A stretch of 64,000 bases of DNA from Chelatococcus sp. HY11 (lineage in GTDB: Bacteria > Pseudomonadota > Alphaproteobacteria > Rhizobiales > Beijerinckiaceae): contig NZ_JAHBRX010000002.1 of NCBI RefSeq assembly GCF_018398335.1, positions 1,856,237 to 1,920,236 of the forward strand. The letters are read 5' to 3'. The translations under genes were made by a program, and so were the position numbers. Of the stretch, positions 34,255 to 44,251 are shown piece after piece. The notes below the pieces were generated by a model, which did no database searches, was not told where the DNA came from, and saw nothing but the letters and a program-made list of their open reading frames with translations. Position 1 is the stretch's first letter. The number at the start of each line of letters is the position of its first letter.

Positions 34255-36327
34255 ATGAGCCAGTCCAAATCCACGAGCCTGATCGATGCTCGTATCCTTG
34301 TGCCCGCCCTCGGCGATGCCGTGCGCAAGCTCGATCCGCGCAGCCTCGCGCGCAACCCGGTGATGTTCGTCGTGGCGATCGTCTCGGCGCTCACCACCAT
34401 TCTGTTGATTCGCGATATCGCGGTCGGCGGGCAGGACATCGCCTTCTCCTTCCAGATCACGCTGTGGCTGTGGTTCACGGTGCTGTTCGCCAATTTTGCC
34501 GAGGCGGTCGCGGAAGGACGCGGCAAGGCGCAGGCGGATTCGCTGCGTCGCACGCGCAGTGAAACGCAAGCCAAGCTGCTGACCGGGGAGGGCCGCGCCG
34601 ACCACAAGATCGTGCCGGGCGCGAGCCTCAAGGTCGGCGATATCGTGCTGGTCGAGGCGGGAGACATCATCCCCTCCGACGGCGAGGTCATCGAGGGCGT
34701 CGCCTCGGTGAACGAGGCGGCGATCACGGGCGAATCCGCGCCCGTCATCCGCGAGTCCGGTGGCGATCGCTCGGCCGTGACCGGAGGCACACAGGTCCTG
34801 TCGGATTGGATCCGCGTGCGTATCACGGCGGCCGCCGGCTCGACCTTCATCGACCGGATGATCGCGCTCGTCGAGGGCGCGGAGCGTCAGAAGACGCCTA
34901 ACGAGATCGCCCTCAACATCCTGCTCGCGGGCATGACCTTGATCTTCGTCTTCGCCGTGGTGACCGTCCCGAGCTTTGCCGCCTATGCCGGCGGCTATAT
35001 TCCGGTGATCGTGCTCGTCGCCCTGTTCGTCACGCTTATCCCGACCACAATTGGCGCGCTGCTGTCGGCCATCGGCATCGCCGGCATGGATCGTCTGGTG
35101 CGCTTCAACGTGCTCGCCATGTCCGGCCGCGCCGTGGAGGCGGCCGGCGACGTCGATACGCTCCTGCTCGACAAGACCGGCACGATCACGCTCGGCAACC
35201 GCCAGGCGACCGAGTTCCGGCCGGTGCGTGGCATCAGCGAAAAAGAGCTCGCCGATGCGGCGCAGCTTGCCTCGCTGGCCGACGAGACGCCGGAAGGCCG
35301 GTCCATCGTCGTGCTGGCCAAGGAGAAATACGGCATCCGCGCGCGGGACATGGCGAGCCTGCACGCCACCTTCGTGCCCTTCACCGCGCAGAGCCGCATG
35401 AGCGGCGTCGATCACGACGGCACGACGATCCGCAAGGGCGCCGTCGACGCGGTGCTCAAATATGTCGGAGACACGGGCCTCGCCACGGGCCGGCCGCCCG
35501 CCAGCGTCGACAGCCTGCGCGAGCTCCGCGCCATCGCCGATGAGATTGCCCGCGCGGGCGGCACGCCGCTCGCCGTCGTGAAGGACGGCCGGCTGCTTGG
35601 CGTCATCTACCTGAAGGACATCGTCAAGGGTGGCATCCGTGAGCGTTTCGCGGAACTCAGGCGGATGGGCATCCGCACCGTCATGATTACGGGCGACAAC
35701 CCGATGACCGCCGCCGCCATCGCCGCGGAAGCCGGCGTCGACGATTTCCTCGCCCAGGCGACCCCGGAGAACAAGCTCTCGCTCATCCGCGAGGAGCAGG
35801 CCAAGGGCAAGCTCGTCGCCATGTGCGGCGACGGCACCAATGACGCGCCCGCGCTCGCCCAGGCGGATGTCGGCGTCGCCATGAACACCGGCACGGTGGC
35901 CGCGCGCGAAGCCGGCAACATGGTCGATCTCGATAGCGACCCGACGAAGCTCATCGAGATCGTCGAGATCGGCAAGCAGCTCCTGATGACCAGAGGCGCG
36001 CTGACGACATTCTCCATCGCCAACGACGTCGCAAAGTATTTCGCGATCATCCCGGCGATGTTTCTCGCTTTCTACCCGCAACTCGGCGCGCTCAACATCA
36101 TGGGCCTCGCGACGCCGCAGAGCGCCATCCTGTCCGCCATCATCTTCAACGCGCTCATCATCATCGCGTTGATCCCGCTATCGCTGAAGGGCGTGAGATA
36201 TCGCGCCGTCGGCGCCGGCAGTCTCCTGTCGCGCAACCTCCTCATTTACGGCCTCGGCGGCGTGATCGTCCCGTTCATCGGTATCAAGGCGATAGACCTC
36301 GTCATCACCGGCCTCGGCCTCGTCTGA
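34255..36327 (+). CDS. kdpB: Potassium-transporting ATPase subunit KdpB
   Basis: The P-type ATPase subunit of the Kdp pump; 690 residues. The phosphorylation motif [10 protein letters not shown] has its aspartate at residue 306. The actuator TGES (about 161-164), the hinge [16 protein letters not shown] and the membrane segments match KdpB. It hydrolyses ATP to drive potassium uptake through KdpA. The serine regulation site of E. coli KdpB (in the TGES loop) is present in the same motif. ATG at 34255 is 40 bases after the 37-aa peptide's stop. Confidence 0.96.
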   Translation: MSQSKSTSLIDARILVPALGDAVRKLDPRSLARNPVMFVVAIVSALTTILLIRDIAVGGQDIAFSFQITLWLWFTVLFANFAEAVAEGRGKAQADSLRRTRSETQAKLLTGEGRADHKIVPGASLKVGDIVLVEAGDIIPSDGEVIEGVASVNEAAITGESAPVIRESGGDRSAVTGGTQVLSDWIRVRITAAAGSTFIDRMIALVEGAERQKTPNEIALNILLAGMTLIFVFAVVTVPSFAAYAGGYIPVIVLVALFVTLIPTTIGALLSAIGIAGMDRLVRFNVLAMSGRAVEAAGDVDTLLLDKTGTITLGNRQATEFRPVRGISEKELADAAQLASLADETPEGRSIVVLAKEKYGIRARDMASLHATFVPFTAQSRMSGVDHDGTTIRKGAVDAVLKYVGDTGLATGRPPASVDSLRELRAIADEIARAGGTPLAVVKDGRLLGVIYLKDIVKGGIRERFAELRRMGIRTVMITGDNPMTAAAIAAEAGVDDFLAQATPENKLSLIREEQAKGKLVAMCGDGTNDAPALAQADVGVAMNTGTVAAREAGNMVDLDSDPTKLIEIVEIGKQLLMTRGALTTFSIANDVAKYFAIIPAMFLAFYPQLGALNIMGLATPQSAILSAIIFNALIIIALIPLSLKGVRYRAVGAGSLLSRNLLIYGLGGVIVPFIGIKAIDLVITGLGLV

Positions 36328-36339
36328 AGGACAGCCACC

Positions 36340-36909
36340 ATGTTCAAGCAATTGCGCCCCGCGCTCGTCATGATCACGGCCTTCACGGTGCTCACCGGGC
36401 TCATCTATCCGCTCGGCATGACCGGCATCGCCCAGGCCCTGTTCCCCCATCAGGCCGGGGGCAGCCTGATCGCGCGGGACGGCAAGGTGATCGGCTCCGA
36501 GATCATCGGACAAGCCTTCACCAGCGACCGTTACTTCCACGGACGCCCGTCCGCCGCCGGCGCCGGCTATGATGCCGCGAGCTCCAGCGGCTCGAACCTC
36601 GGACCGACCAGCGCGAAACTGATCGAGCGCATCAAAAGCGATGCCGAAGCATTGCGGGCGAGCAACCCGCAGGCAGCCATCCCCATGGATCTGGTGACGA
36701 CCTCGGGCAGCGGCCTCGATCCCCATATCTCGCCGGAAGCGGCCTATTTCCAGGCCCCGCGCATCGCCAAGGCGCGCGGTCTGGACGAGGCCGCCGTTCG
36801 CGCCGTCATCGCGCGCCATGTCGAGGGCCGCCAGTTCGGCCTTCTCGGCGAGCCCGTCGTCAATGTGCTCGCCCTCAATCTGGACCTTGATGGCACAGTT
36901 GCGCGTTAG
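36340..36909 (+). CDS. kdpC: Potassium-transporting ATPase subunit KdpC
   Basis: A 189-residue subunit with one N-terminal membrane segment (about 10-32, [17 protein letters not shown]) and a periplasmic domain. [23 protein letters not shown] and the [12 protein letters not shown] segments are diagnostic of KdpC. It lies 12 bases after kdpB and supports coupling of ATP use to transport. The next kdp gene, kdpD, begins only after a 248-base gap that holds a large palindrome. Confidence 0.94.
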   Translation: MFKQLRPALVMITAFTVLTGLIYPLGMTGIAQALFPHQAGGSLIARDGKVIGSEIIGQAFTSDRYFHGRPSAAGAGYDAASSSGSNLGPTSAKLIERIKSDAEALRASNPQAAIPMDLVTTSGSGLDPHISPEAAYFQAPRIAKARGLDEAAVRAVIARHVEGRQFGLLGEPVVNVLALNLDLDGTVAR

Positions 36910-36918
36910 GATGCAGTG

Positions 36919-36960
36919 GAGAGCCCTTGGGACGAGGGCCCTTGTAGGAAGGGGGCTCTC
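36919..36960 (+). terminator. Hairpin after kdpC
   Basis: GAGAGCCC (36919-36926) pairs with GGGCTCTC (36953-36960) around an inner GGGCCC. It begins ten bases after the kdpC stop. No T-run follows, so it may be a processing or stabilising hairpin for kdpFABC mRNA rather than an intrinsic terminator. Confidence 0.4.
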
Positions 36961-36971
36961 GGGAACCACGG

Positions 36972-37079
36972 GTGTCATCCCCGGCGGGCTGCCCAGCAGC
37001 CCGGGAAGGGGATCCAGAGATCAACCGTCATGGTTCCATGGATCCCCTTCCCGTCGCTGCGCGACGCCGGGGATGACAC
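36972..37079. repeat. Branched palindromic repeat between kdpC and kdpD
   Basis: Perfect 15-bp outer arms (GTGTCATCCCCGGCG at 36972-36986; its reverse complement at 37065-37079) and perfect 14-bp inner arms (GGGAAGGGGATCCA at 37003-37016; complement at 37039-37052). Between them lie side hairpins: GGGCTG/CAGCCC (36986-37002), GTCGC/GCGAC (37053-37065) and AACC/GGTT (37023-37035). The arms, with CATCCCCGG and GGGGATCCA, resemble alphaproteobacterial intergenic palindromic elements. The fold would be a four-way branched RNA or a cruciform. Confidence 0.85.
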
Positions 37080-37157
37080 GAGCCGAGGACGGACGCGTGC
37101 CTCTGAATAATAACCAGTCGCTAGGTCCCGATCGCCGCAAGGATTAAGCTAGACGTG

Positions 37158-39860
37158 ATGCCTGAGGAAATCGCCCATCGTGAGAGCCGCCCTTCGCCGG
37201 ATGCGCTCCTCCAGACCGCATCCTTGGGCTCGCGCGGGCGGCTGAAGATCTTCCTCGGCGCGGCCCCCGGCGTCGGCAAGACCTACGAGATGCTGATGGC
37301 CGGCCAGGCGGCCAGAGCCGACGGCGTCGACGTTGTCGTTGGCATCGTCGAGACCCATGGGCGGAGGGAGACTGAGGCCCTGCTCCCCGGGCTCGAAATC
37401 GTGCCCCGCGCGCGCATCGCCTACGAGGGTCATGTGCTCGAGGACATGGACCTCGATGCCTTGATCGCCCGGCGGCCGGCGCTGGCCCTCGTCGATGAGC
37501 TCGCCCATACCAACGCGCCGGGCAGCCGCCATCCCAAGCGCTATCTCGACGTCGAGGAACTGCTCGATCGTGGCATCGACGTCTACACGACGCTCAACAT
37601 CCAGCATGTCGAGAGCCTGAACGATGTGGTCGCGCAGATCACGCGGATCCGCGTGCGAGAGACCGTTCCGGATTCGATGATCGATCGCGCCGACGATATC
37701 GAGATCATCGACATTACGCCCGATGATCTCATCAAGCGCCTCAACGAGGGGAAGGTCTATCTGCCCAAGACGGCGAAGCGGGCCACCGCCAACTATTTCT
37801 CCCCCGGCAACCTCACGGCCCTGCGGGAACTGGCGCTGCGCCGCACCGCGCAGCGGGTCGACGACCAGTTGCTCAGCCACATGCAGGCCCATGCCATCCC
37901 CGGCCCGTGGTCGGCGGGAGACCGGGTGCTGGTGTGCGTGGACCAGCAGGCGCGCGGCCCCTCGCTGGTGCGCTATGCGCGGCGGCAGGCGGACCGGTTG
38001 CGCGCGCCCTGGGCCGCGCTGCATATCGAGACCGGCAGTTCCACCACATTCTCGGAGGCCGAGCGGGATCAGATCGCAACGACGCTGCGCCTCGCCGAAC
38101 AGCTCGGCGGCGAGGCGCTGACCATACCCGGGCAGGATGTTGCGCAGGACATCTTGCACTATGCGACCGCCAGCAACTTCAACCACGTGGTGATCGGCAC
38201 ACCCAAAAAGCCGCGCTGGCGGGAGCTTCTCTTCGGCTCGGTCTCCCACGATCTCATCCGCGACGCTGGCGACATAAGCGTCCACGTGATTGCGGGCGAC
38301 GAGCGGGAGACCTCGCCCAGTCGCGGCGTCCGCGTGATCGAGCCAAGCGGGTTCAACGTCAGGCCCTTTGGCCTCGCGCTTGTCTACATCGCGGTAGCGA
38401 CCCTGTTCGGGTCTTTGCTCACCCACATCCTCGACGTGCGCAACATCGCGCTCGTCTTCCTGATGGCGGTGCTCACATCGGCGGTCACGGCGGGGCTCGG
38501 GCCTGCGCTTTTCGCCTCGCTTATTGGTGCGCTGGCGTTCAACTTCTTCTTCCTGCCGCCGCTCTATACACTCGATATCGGCGATCCCGAGAGCGTTATC
38601 GCGCTCTTTTTCTATCTTGGCGTTGCCGTCATCGCGAGTAATCTGACGGCGCGCGTGCAGCGACAGGCGACAGCCGCCCGGCAGCGCGCCCGCACCACGG
38701 AAGATCTTTATCTTTTCTCGAAGAAGCTCGCGGGCGCGGGTACGCTCGATGACGTGCTGTGGGCGACCGCCCATCAGATGGCCGCCATGCTCAAGCTGCG
38801 TGTGGTCATTCTTCTGCCGGAGGACGATACCATTGCGGTCAGGGCCGGCTATCCTCCCGACGACACCCTCGTCGATGCCGACATCGCCGCGGCCCGCTGG
38901 GCCTGGGAGCACGATCGGCCGGCCGGTCGTGGCGCAGACACGCTTCCCGGCGCCAAGCGCCTCTACCTGCCCTTGAAGACCGGCCGCAAGCCCGTCGGCG
39001 TGGTCGGGCTCGACAATGACCGCCAAGGGCCGCTCCTCACGCCGGAACAAAGGCGCCTGTTCGATGCCCTCGCCGATCAGGCGGCCGTCGCCATCGAGCG
39101 CATCCAGCTCGTCGCCGATGTCGACCGCGCCCGCCTCGCCGCCGAGGCCGACCGGTTGCGTTCCGCCCTGCTCACCTCGATATCCCATGATCTGAAGACG
39201 CCCCTTGCCGCCATCATGGGCGCGGCCGGCACGCTGCGCGACTATCGCGGTTCACTGCCTGTCGGCGACCAGACTGACCTCCTCACCACGGTCGTCGATG
39301 AATCGGAACGTTTAAACCGCTTCATCGGTAATCTCCTCGACATGACGCGTATCGAATCCGGCGCCATGGCGCCGAACACGTCGCTACATTATGTCGGCGA
39401 CATCGTCGGCGCGGCCGTGCGCCGCGCCGCGAAGATCCTCGCCAACCACCGCATCATCGTCGATATTCCACCAACGCTTCCCATGGTGAGGCTGGATGCG
39501 GTTCTGTTCGAGCAGGTGCTCTTCAACCTGATCGACAATGCGACGAAATACGCGCCGGCGGGCTCGCTGATCCGCATCCAGGGATCAGCGGATGGCGGCT
39601 TCCTGTCGTTGCATGTGATCGACGAGGGGCCGGGCATTCCGCCTGGCGATCTCGAACGCATCTTCGATACCTTCTACCGCGTGGCGAAGACGGACCGGGT
39701 TTTGGCGGGCACCGGCCTCGGCCTCACCATTTGCCGCGGTTTCGTCGAGGCCATGGGCGGCACCATCACTGCGATGAACAGGACGGACCGCTCGGGAGCG
39801 ATCTTCCTCATCCGCCTGCCCTTGGCGAATGACACGCCGGAAATGGATGATCTGCGATGA
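37158..39860 (+). CDS. kdpD: Sensor histidine kinase KdpD
   Basis: A 900-residue membrane kinase that senses potassium supply and osmotic stress. The N-terminal KdpD domain has GAAPGVGKT (Walker A, residues 34-42) and a DELAHTNAPGS segment, followed by a universal-stress-like domain, four membrane segments (about 405-495), a GAF-like region and the kinase core: SHDLKTP with phosphorylated His677, NLIDNATKYAP (N box) and GTGLGLTICRG (G2 box). ATG at 37158; a GTG three bases earlier is also possible. Its stop overlaps the kdpE ATG (ATGA). Confidence 0.95.
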   Translation: MPEEIAHRESRPSPDALLQTASLGSRGRLKIFLGAAPGVGKTYEMLMAGQAARADGVDVVVGIVETHGRRETEALLPGLEIVPRARIAYEGHVLEDMDLDALIARRPALALVDELAHTNAPGSRHPKRYLDVEELLDRGIDVYTTLNIQHVESLNDVVAQITRIRVRETVPDSMIDRADDIEIIDITPDDLIKRLNEGKVYLPKTAKRATANYFSPGNLTALRELALRRTAQRVDDQLLSHMQAHAIPGPWSAGDRVLVCVDQQARGPSLVRYARRQADRLRAPWAALHIETGSSTTFSEAERDQIATTLRLAEQLGGEALTIPGQDVAQDILHYATASNFNHVVIGTPKKPRWRELLFGSVSHDLIRDAGDISVHVIAGDERETSPSRGVRVIEPSGFNVRPFGLALVYIAVATLFGSLLTHILDVRNIALVFLMAVLTSAVTAGLGPALFASLIGALAFNFFFLPPLYTLDIGDPESVIALFFYLGVAVIASNLTARVQRQATAARQRARTTEDLYLFSKKLAGAGTLDDVLWATAHQMAAMLKLRVVILLPEDDTIAVRAGYPPDDTLVDADIAAARWAWEHDRPAGRGADTLPGAKRLYLPLKTGRKPVGVVGLDNDRQGPLLTPEQRRLFDALADQAAVAIERIQLVADVDRARLAAEADRLRSALLTSISHDLKTPLAAIMGAAGTLRDYRGSLPVGDQTDLLTTVVDESERLNRFIGNLLDMTRIESGAMAPNTSLHYVGDIVGAAVRRAAKILANHRIIVDIPPTLPMVRLDAVLFEQVLFNLIDNATKYAPAGSLIRIQGSADGGFLSLHVIDEGPGIPPGDLERIFDTFYRVAKTDRVLAGTGLGLTICRGFVEAMGGTITAMNRTDRSGAIFLIRLPLANDTPEMDDLR

Positions 39861-40555
39861 CGACATCCGCTGTGAAGATCCTCGTCGTGGACGACGAACC
39901 GCCGATCCGCAAGCTCCTGCGGCTTGGCTTGACGGCGGAGGGCTTTGCGGTGAGCGAAGCCGGCAACGCCCAGGCTGCCGCTGAGGCCGTGGAGGCCGAG
40001 GCGCCGGATCTCGTCATCCTCGATCTCGGATTGCCGGACAAGCCCGGCCATGTGCTGCTGGGAGGCTGGCAGGCGACACGGCCCGCGTTGCCGGTGATCA
40101 TCCTGTCCAGCAGGACCGATGAGGCGGGCATCGTCCAGGCTCTGGAACACGGCGCCGACGACTATGTGACAAAGCCTTTCGGTATGCGCGAACTCGTCGC
40201 GCGTATCCGGGTGGCTCTACGCCACAAGCTGCAGCAGCAGGGCGAGAAACCCATTTTTCAAACGGGGGAACTCTCCGTCGATCTCGTCAGGCGGATCGTG
40301 CGTATCGCGGGCCGGGAGGTAAAACTCTCGCCGAAGGAATACGATATCCTCAGGGTCCTCGTGCAGCATGCGGGCAAGGTGCTCACCCATCACTATCTGC
40401 TCAAGGAGGTCTGGGGCGCATCGGCGGACGTCCAGTATCTCCGCGTCTATGTTCGCCAGATACGCCAGAAGATCGAAACCGTGCCCGATCAGCCGCATTA
40501 TCTCATCACGGAAACCGGTATCGGCTACCGCCTGCGAGATGCCGATCAGGCGTGA
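39857..40555 (+). CDS. kdpE: Response regulator KdpE
   Basis: A 232-residue OmpR-type regulator. The receiver has the acidic pair DDE (12-14), phosphoacceptor Asp56 in ILDLGLPD and a conserved lysine in VTKPFGMREL; the C-terminal winged helix has KLSPKEYDILRVL and the recognition segment RVYVRQIRQK. It receives phosphate from KdpD and activates the kdp operon; a possible site is noted at 31944. Its start overlaps the kdpD stop, so the two are made together. Confidence 0.95.
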   Translation: MTTSAVKILVVDDEPPIRKLLRLGLTAEGFAVSEAGNAQAAAEAVEAEAPDLVILDLGLPDKPGHVLLGGWQATRPALPVIILSSRTDEAGIVQALEHGADDYVTKPFGMRELVARIRVALRHKLQQQGEKPIFQTGELSVDLVRRIVRIAGREVKLSPKEYDILRVLVQHAGKVLTHHYLLKEVWGASADVQYLRVYVRQIRQKIETVPDQPHYLITETGIGYRLRDADQA

Positions 40556-40605
40556 TCGTTCCACCCGAATAGCCATGACGGCCGCAAAGGATGACCGGAC
40601 ACACC

Positions 40606-41067
40606 ATGGGCCAATCGATGAAAATTGCGCAATTCCTAAAACCCGAGGACGTCATCTGCGATCTGGCGGCTGCCAGCAAACCGCAACTCCTCAGGGCCTT
40701 GGCGCGGATTGCCGCAAGCCGGGTCACCGTGGACGAGGAGGCCATCGCCAGCGCGTTGATGCAGCGTGAGGCCTTGGGCTCCACGGGCATCGGCGATGGG
40801 ACCGCGCTGCCCCATGCCACGATTGCCGGCATCACCGCGCCCTTCGGGCTTTTCGCGCGGCTGCAGAAGGCTGTCGATTTCGAATCGGTCGACGAGGTTC
40901 AAGTCACCCTCGTCTGCCTGCTGCTTCTACCACCGGAGCGCAACGCGGCCCATCTCAGTGCCCTCGCGGCCATCGCCAGAAGGCTCAGCTCAAAGGAAAG
41001 TCGCGCGAAGCTGCGTGACGCCAAGTCGCCCGACGCGCTCTACGCGATCCTGACAGAGGACAAATAG
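40606..41067 (+). CDS. PtsN-like EIIA protein (nitrogen PTS type)
   Basis: A 153-residue EIIA-fold protein. The phospho-acceptor histidine is in TALPHA (His70 from this start), with GSTGIGDG before it, as in PtsN (EIIANtr). In E. coli, unphosphorylated PtsN binds and stimulates KdpD, so a copy 50 bases downstream of kdpE is meaningful. It is most likely a dedicated modulator of the Kdp sensor or pump. The start could be the ATG at 40606 or 40618; neither has a strong ribosome site. It might instead be a general PtsN paralogue. Confidence 0.78.
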   Translation: MGQSMKIAQFLKPEDVICDLAAASKPQLLRALARIAASRVTVDEEAIASALMQREALGSTGIGDGTALPHATIAGITAPFGLFARLQKAVDFESVDEVQVTLVCLLLLPPERNAAHLSALAAIARRLSSKESRAKLRDAKSPDALYAILTEDK

Positions 41068-41110
41068 GGCCAGGAGTGCCGTCGCGTGTCATCAGATCAG
41101 TCCGCCGCGC

Positions 41111-41134
41111 CGATCCCTCGCCTCAGGGGAGGAT
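41111..41134. repeat. Intergenic hairpin repeat, copy 2
   Basis: The segment with ATCCCTC and GGGGAGGAT resembles the repeat at 31659 (TGATCCCTC flank with a CTCAGGGG core). The stem is imperfect. It lies in the gap between the convergent PtsN-like and GNAT genes. Confidence 0.4.
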
Positions 41135-41199
41135 GGCCGCAGGCGCCGGGTGCGTGCCCTCTCTGATGCCGATTGGTCGCAGGCTGCCGCCCATCCCGG

Positions 41200-41655
41200 C
41201 TACGAAATCTGCTTGCGATATTGAACGAAGCCGGAGCGTTCGGCGACCTTGTCGTAGAGCGTCATCGCCTGAGTGTTTGTCTCATGCGTCAGCCAGTACA
41301 CGCGTGGCGATCTCACTTCCTGAGCCCTCACGTAGACTGCCTCGATGAGCTGCCGCCCTATGCCGAGGCCCCGGGCGGCAGGGCTCGTGAACAGGTCCTG
41401 CAAATAGCAGATCGGCTCGATCATGCTGGTGTTGCGGTGAAAGATGTAGTGAACGAGGCCAAGCAGCTCGCCATCCCGTTCGGCCACGAGGGCATGAACC
41501 GGTTCGTAGTGGTCGAAGAAGCGCTGCCAGGTTGCATGCGTGACATCCGCCGGAATCACGCGCTCGTAGAAGCTGTTGTAGCCTTCCCAAAGGGGAAGCC
41601 ATTGATCCCTGTCGTGGTGCATGACCGGCCGGATGGTCGTTTCAGGCATGCTCAT
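41200..41655 (-). CDS. GNAT family N-acetyltransferase
   Basis: A 151-residue acetyltransferase. The acetyl-CoA loop is AARGLGIGRQLIEAV (about 96-110) after the beta-4 strand YLQDLFTSP, and the C-terminal MTLYDKVAERSGFVQYRKQ is the usual end of the fold. The target amine is unknown. The ATG at 41655 follows GCGAGG on the coding strand; an upstream-extended frame is a Ser/Arg-rich sequence without family character. It converges on the PtsN-like gene. Confidence 0.82.
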   Translation of the reverse strand: MSMPETTIRPVMHHDRDQWLPLWEGYNSFYERVIPADVTHATWQRFFDHYEPVHALVAERDGELLGLVHYIFHRNTSMIEPICYLQDLFTSPAARGLGIGRQLIEAVYVRAQEVRSPRVYWLTHETNTQAMTLYDKVAERSGFVQYRKQIS

Positions 41656-41855
41656 GTCCTCGCTGTGAATGGCTGACAAAGGTCCCCGCGCGTATCCGGG
41701 CAGCCACACGCCTCCAGTATAGTCTCCCTCCAGGTCCAACGGCCAATCGGAGTGGTTCGCATGCGTGGAAACGAGCCGTCCGGAATTCGCGTGCTGAACG
41801 CTACGCGGCCGACTAGAGTGCCCCCGAACCCGCAACACAACGATGGCTAGATGCA

Positions 41856-42416
41856 ATGACGAAGCTTCTCGGGATCTCCGGCAGCCTGCGCAAAGGCTCC
41901 TACAATTCGGCCCTGCTGCGCGCTGCCGAGGACGTCGTGCCCGAAGGTGTGTCCCTCGTTGTTGGAACAATCCAGGGCATACCGCTCTACAATGCCGATG
42001 ACGAGGAAGCGCATGGCATCCCGCCGGCGGTGCACAGGCTGAAGGAACAGCTCGCGGCGGCTGATGGGCTCATCATGTTCACCCCAGAATACAACAACGG
42101 GCTGCCCGGGGTCTTCAAGAACGCCATCGACTGGCTGACGCGCCCCACTTCCGATATCGAGCGGCTGTTCAAGGGCAAGCCTGTGGCGATCGTCGGTGCA
42201 TCGCCGGGCGGCTTCGGCACCATCCTCAGCCAGAGCGCGTGGCTCCCCGTGCTGCACACGCTCGGCTGCAAGCCCTGGTTCGGAGGGCGGCTGCTCGTTT
42301 CGCGGGCGCACACGGTCTTCAATCCTGAAGGCACGCTGCAGGACGAAGCGATCAAACAGCGCCTCGCCCAGTTCCTCAAGGGATTCGCCGCCTTCGCCGC
42401 AGATCCCGGCGCGTGA
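41856..42416 (+). CDS. NADPH-dependent FMN reductase
   Basis: A 186-residue flavodoxin-fold reductase. ISGSLRKGSYNSALLRAA-type text (about 6-23) is the FMN phosphate loop and FTPEYNNGLPGVFKNAIDW (about 68-87) the family's second motif, as in chromate/quinone reductases of the YieF/ChrR group. It would reduce FMN or quinones with NADPH. It faces away from the GNAT gene and shows no functional link with neighbours. Confidence 0.85.
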   Translation: MTKLLGISGSLRKGSYNSALLRAAEDVVPEGVSLVVGTIQGIPLYNADDEEAHGIPPAVHRLKEQLAAADGLIMFTPEYNNGLPGVFKNAIDWLTRPTSDIERLFKGKPVAIVGASPGGFGTILSQSAWLPVLHTLGCKPWFGGRLLVSRAHTVFNPEGTLQDEAIKQRLAQFLKGFAAFAADPGA

Positions 42417-42460
42417 CAAAGCGCGCGCGTCAGACTGGCGCGGACGTGACCCTCTGCTTG

Positions 42461-43234
42461 TTAGGTGAAGGCGCGTGATCGCGCGAGGCGTTCGCTCCAG
42501 CCCTCGCCCCCCACCCAACTGATCAGACCGTCGCGGGTCGCCATTCCCGGGTCGCGCAGCGCGATCGCCTTCCAGCCGACGCAGAGCATGCAGGACAGCA
42601 CCGGCGCCCTGCCGATGAAAGGCACATGCGCGATCGCGTCCAACGTCGGCATGCCGGTTCCCAGCATGAGCACCGCATCGATATCCTGGCCATCGAGGCT
42701 TTTGACCGCCCGCTCGGCGGCCATCGCGTCAAGGCTGTAGATGGGATGGAAATCGCTCGATTCACGATAGGCACTGGCCTCGGCGGCGACGGTGAAGCCG
42801 CGCGATTCCCAATAGCCCGCGCTCTCGGCGTCGAGGGCTGAATTATACGGGGAGACGAGGCCGATCCGCTTGGCGCCTAAGGTCCGTAAGGCATCGACGG
42901 ACGCCGTCGCTCCGGTGAATGCGGGAACGCCGGCGCGTGTCTCGATATCCGCGATCAGGGCGTCCTCGCGATCCTTGCCGATGAGATAGGACGCACCCGT
43001 GCAGGCGATCGCGATCGCTGTGATGGGCGCATTGGCGAACTGCGCCAAGGGCTCCGGAAACTGGTCCATGTAGTCGAGCAGGCGCGCCGTGATGCTATCC
43101 TTCCCGCTCACCATGCGCGCATTGATCCAGGCGTAGCCGGGTGGGGTCAGCAGGGCGATCTCCGGCTCGACAGTGGTGTTGGCCTGGGGCGTAAAGACCC
43201 CGAGAAGTCCCTTCGGGGCGTAAGCGACTGACAT
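42461..43234 (-). CDS. Maleate isomerase / arylmalonate decarboxylase family protein
   Basis: A 257-residue member of the Asp/Glu racemase superfamily. GVFTPQANTTVEPE (about 12-25) is the ligand loop of maleate cis-trans isomerases and arylmalonate decarboxylases; Cys78 in IACTGASY is the first catalytic position and Cys215 or Cys218 in SCMLCVGW the second, as in two-cysteine members. A maleate isomerase (maleate to fumarate) fits the amidohydrolase at 50788, but decarboxylation of an arylmalonate is also possible. It is divergent from the ABC ATPase gene; the ATG at 43234 is chosen over 43264. A long in-frame 5' extension is not coding. Confidence 0.75.
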   Translation of the reverse strand: MSVAYAPKGLLGVFTPQANTTVEPEIALLTPPGYAWINARMVSGKDSITARLLDYMDQFPEPLAQFANAPITAIAIACTGASYLIGKDREDALIADIETRAGVPAFTGATASVDALRTLGAKRIGLVSPYNSALDAESAGYWESRGFTVAAEASAYRESSDFHPIYSLDAMAAERAVKSLDGQDIDAVLMLGTGMPTLDAIAHVPFIGRAPVLSCMLCVGWKAIALRDPGMATRDGLISWVGGEGWSERLARSRAFT

Positions 43235-43300
43235 GGCGTTCGATTCCCTGGCACTCAATTTCATGCGATTGGCGCTCGCCATCGAAAAATAAATTTGCCA

Positions 43301-43316
43301 CGGAAAATGTATTCCG
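43301..43316. promoter_or_regulatory. Palindrome in the isomerase/ABC divergent promoter
   Basis: CGGAA and TTCCG form an inverted repeat around AATGTA. It lies directly beside the GTTGTATTA element at 43321 and may be a second operator half or a promoter-proximal site. Confidence 0.35.
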
Positions 43317-43320
43317 TTTA

Positions 43321-43335
43321 GTTGTATTAAACAAC
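43321..43335. promoter_or_regulatory. Candidate GntR operator 1 (GTTGTATTAAACAAC)
   Basis: GTTGT and ACAAC are perfect inverted arms with a 5-base spacer. The half-site GTTGTATTA recurs, reversed, in the promoter at 49481-49489 of the same cluster. It sits between the divergent isomerase and ABC ATPase genes, so the GntR-type protein encoded at 45187 is the likely ligand. Confidence 0.5.
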
Positions 43336-43370
43336 AGACATCTTGTTCGCCAGAATGGGAATGCATCGTC

Positions 43371-44216
<846 letters not shown>

Positions 44217-44251
44217 ACCCGTCACGCCGCTTCGACTTTGCGCAGGAGCGC

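Noticed and set aside
34192..36081. 629-residue minus-strand open frame opposite kdpB
   Set aside because: Shadow of KdpB, composed of repetitive charged residues without a recognisable domain.
36972..37079. CRISPR array or insertion-sequence end at the kdpC-kdpD palindrome
   Set aside because: There are no regularly spaced direct repeats and no transposase; the structure is a single branched inverted repeat.
37149..39188. 679-residue minus-strand frame opposite kdpD
   Set aside because: Shadow of the KdpD reading frame; no motifs or ribosome site.
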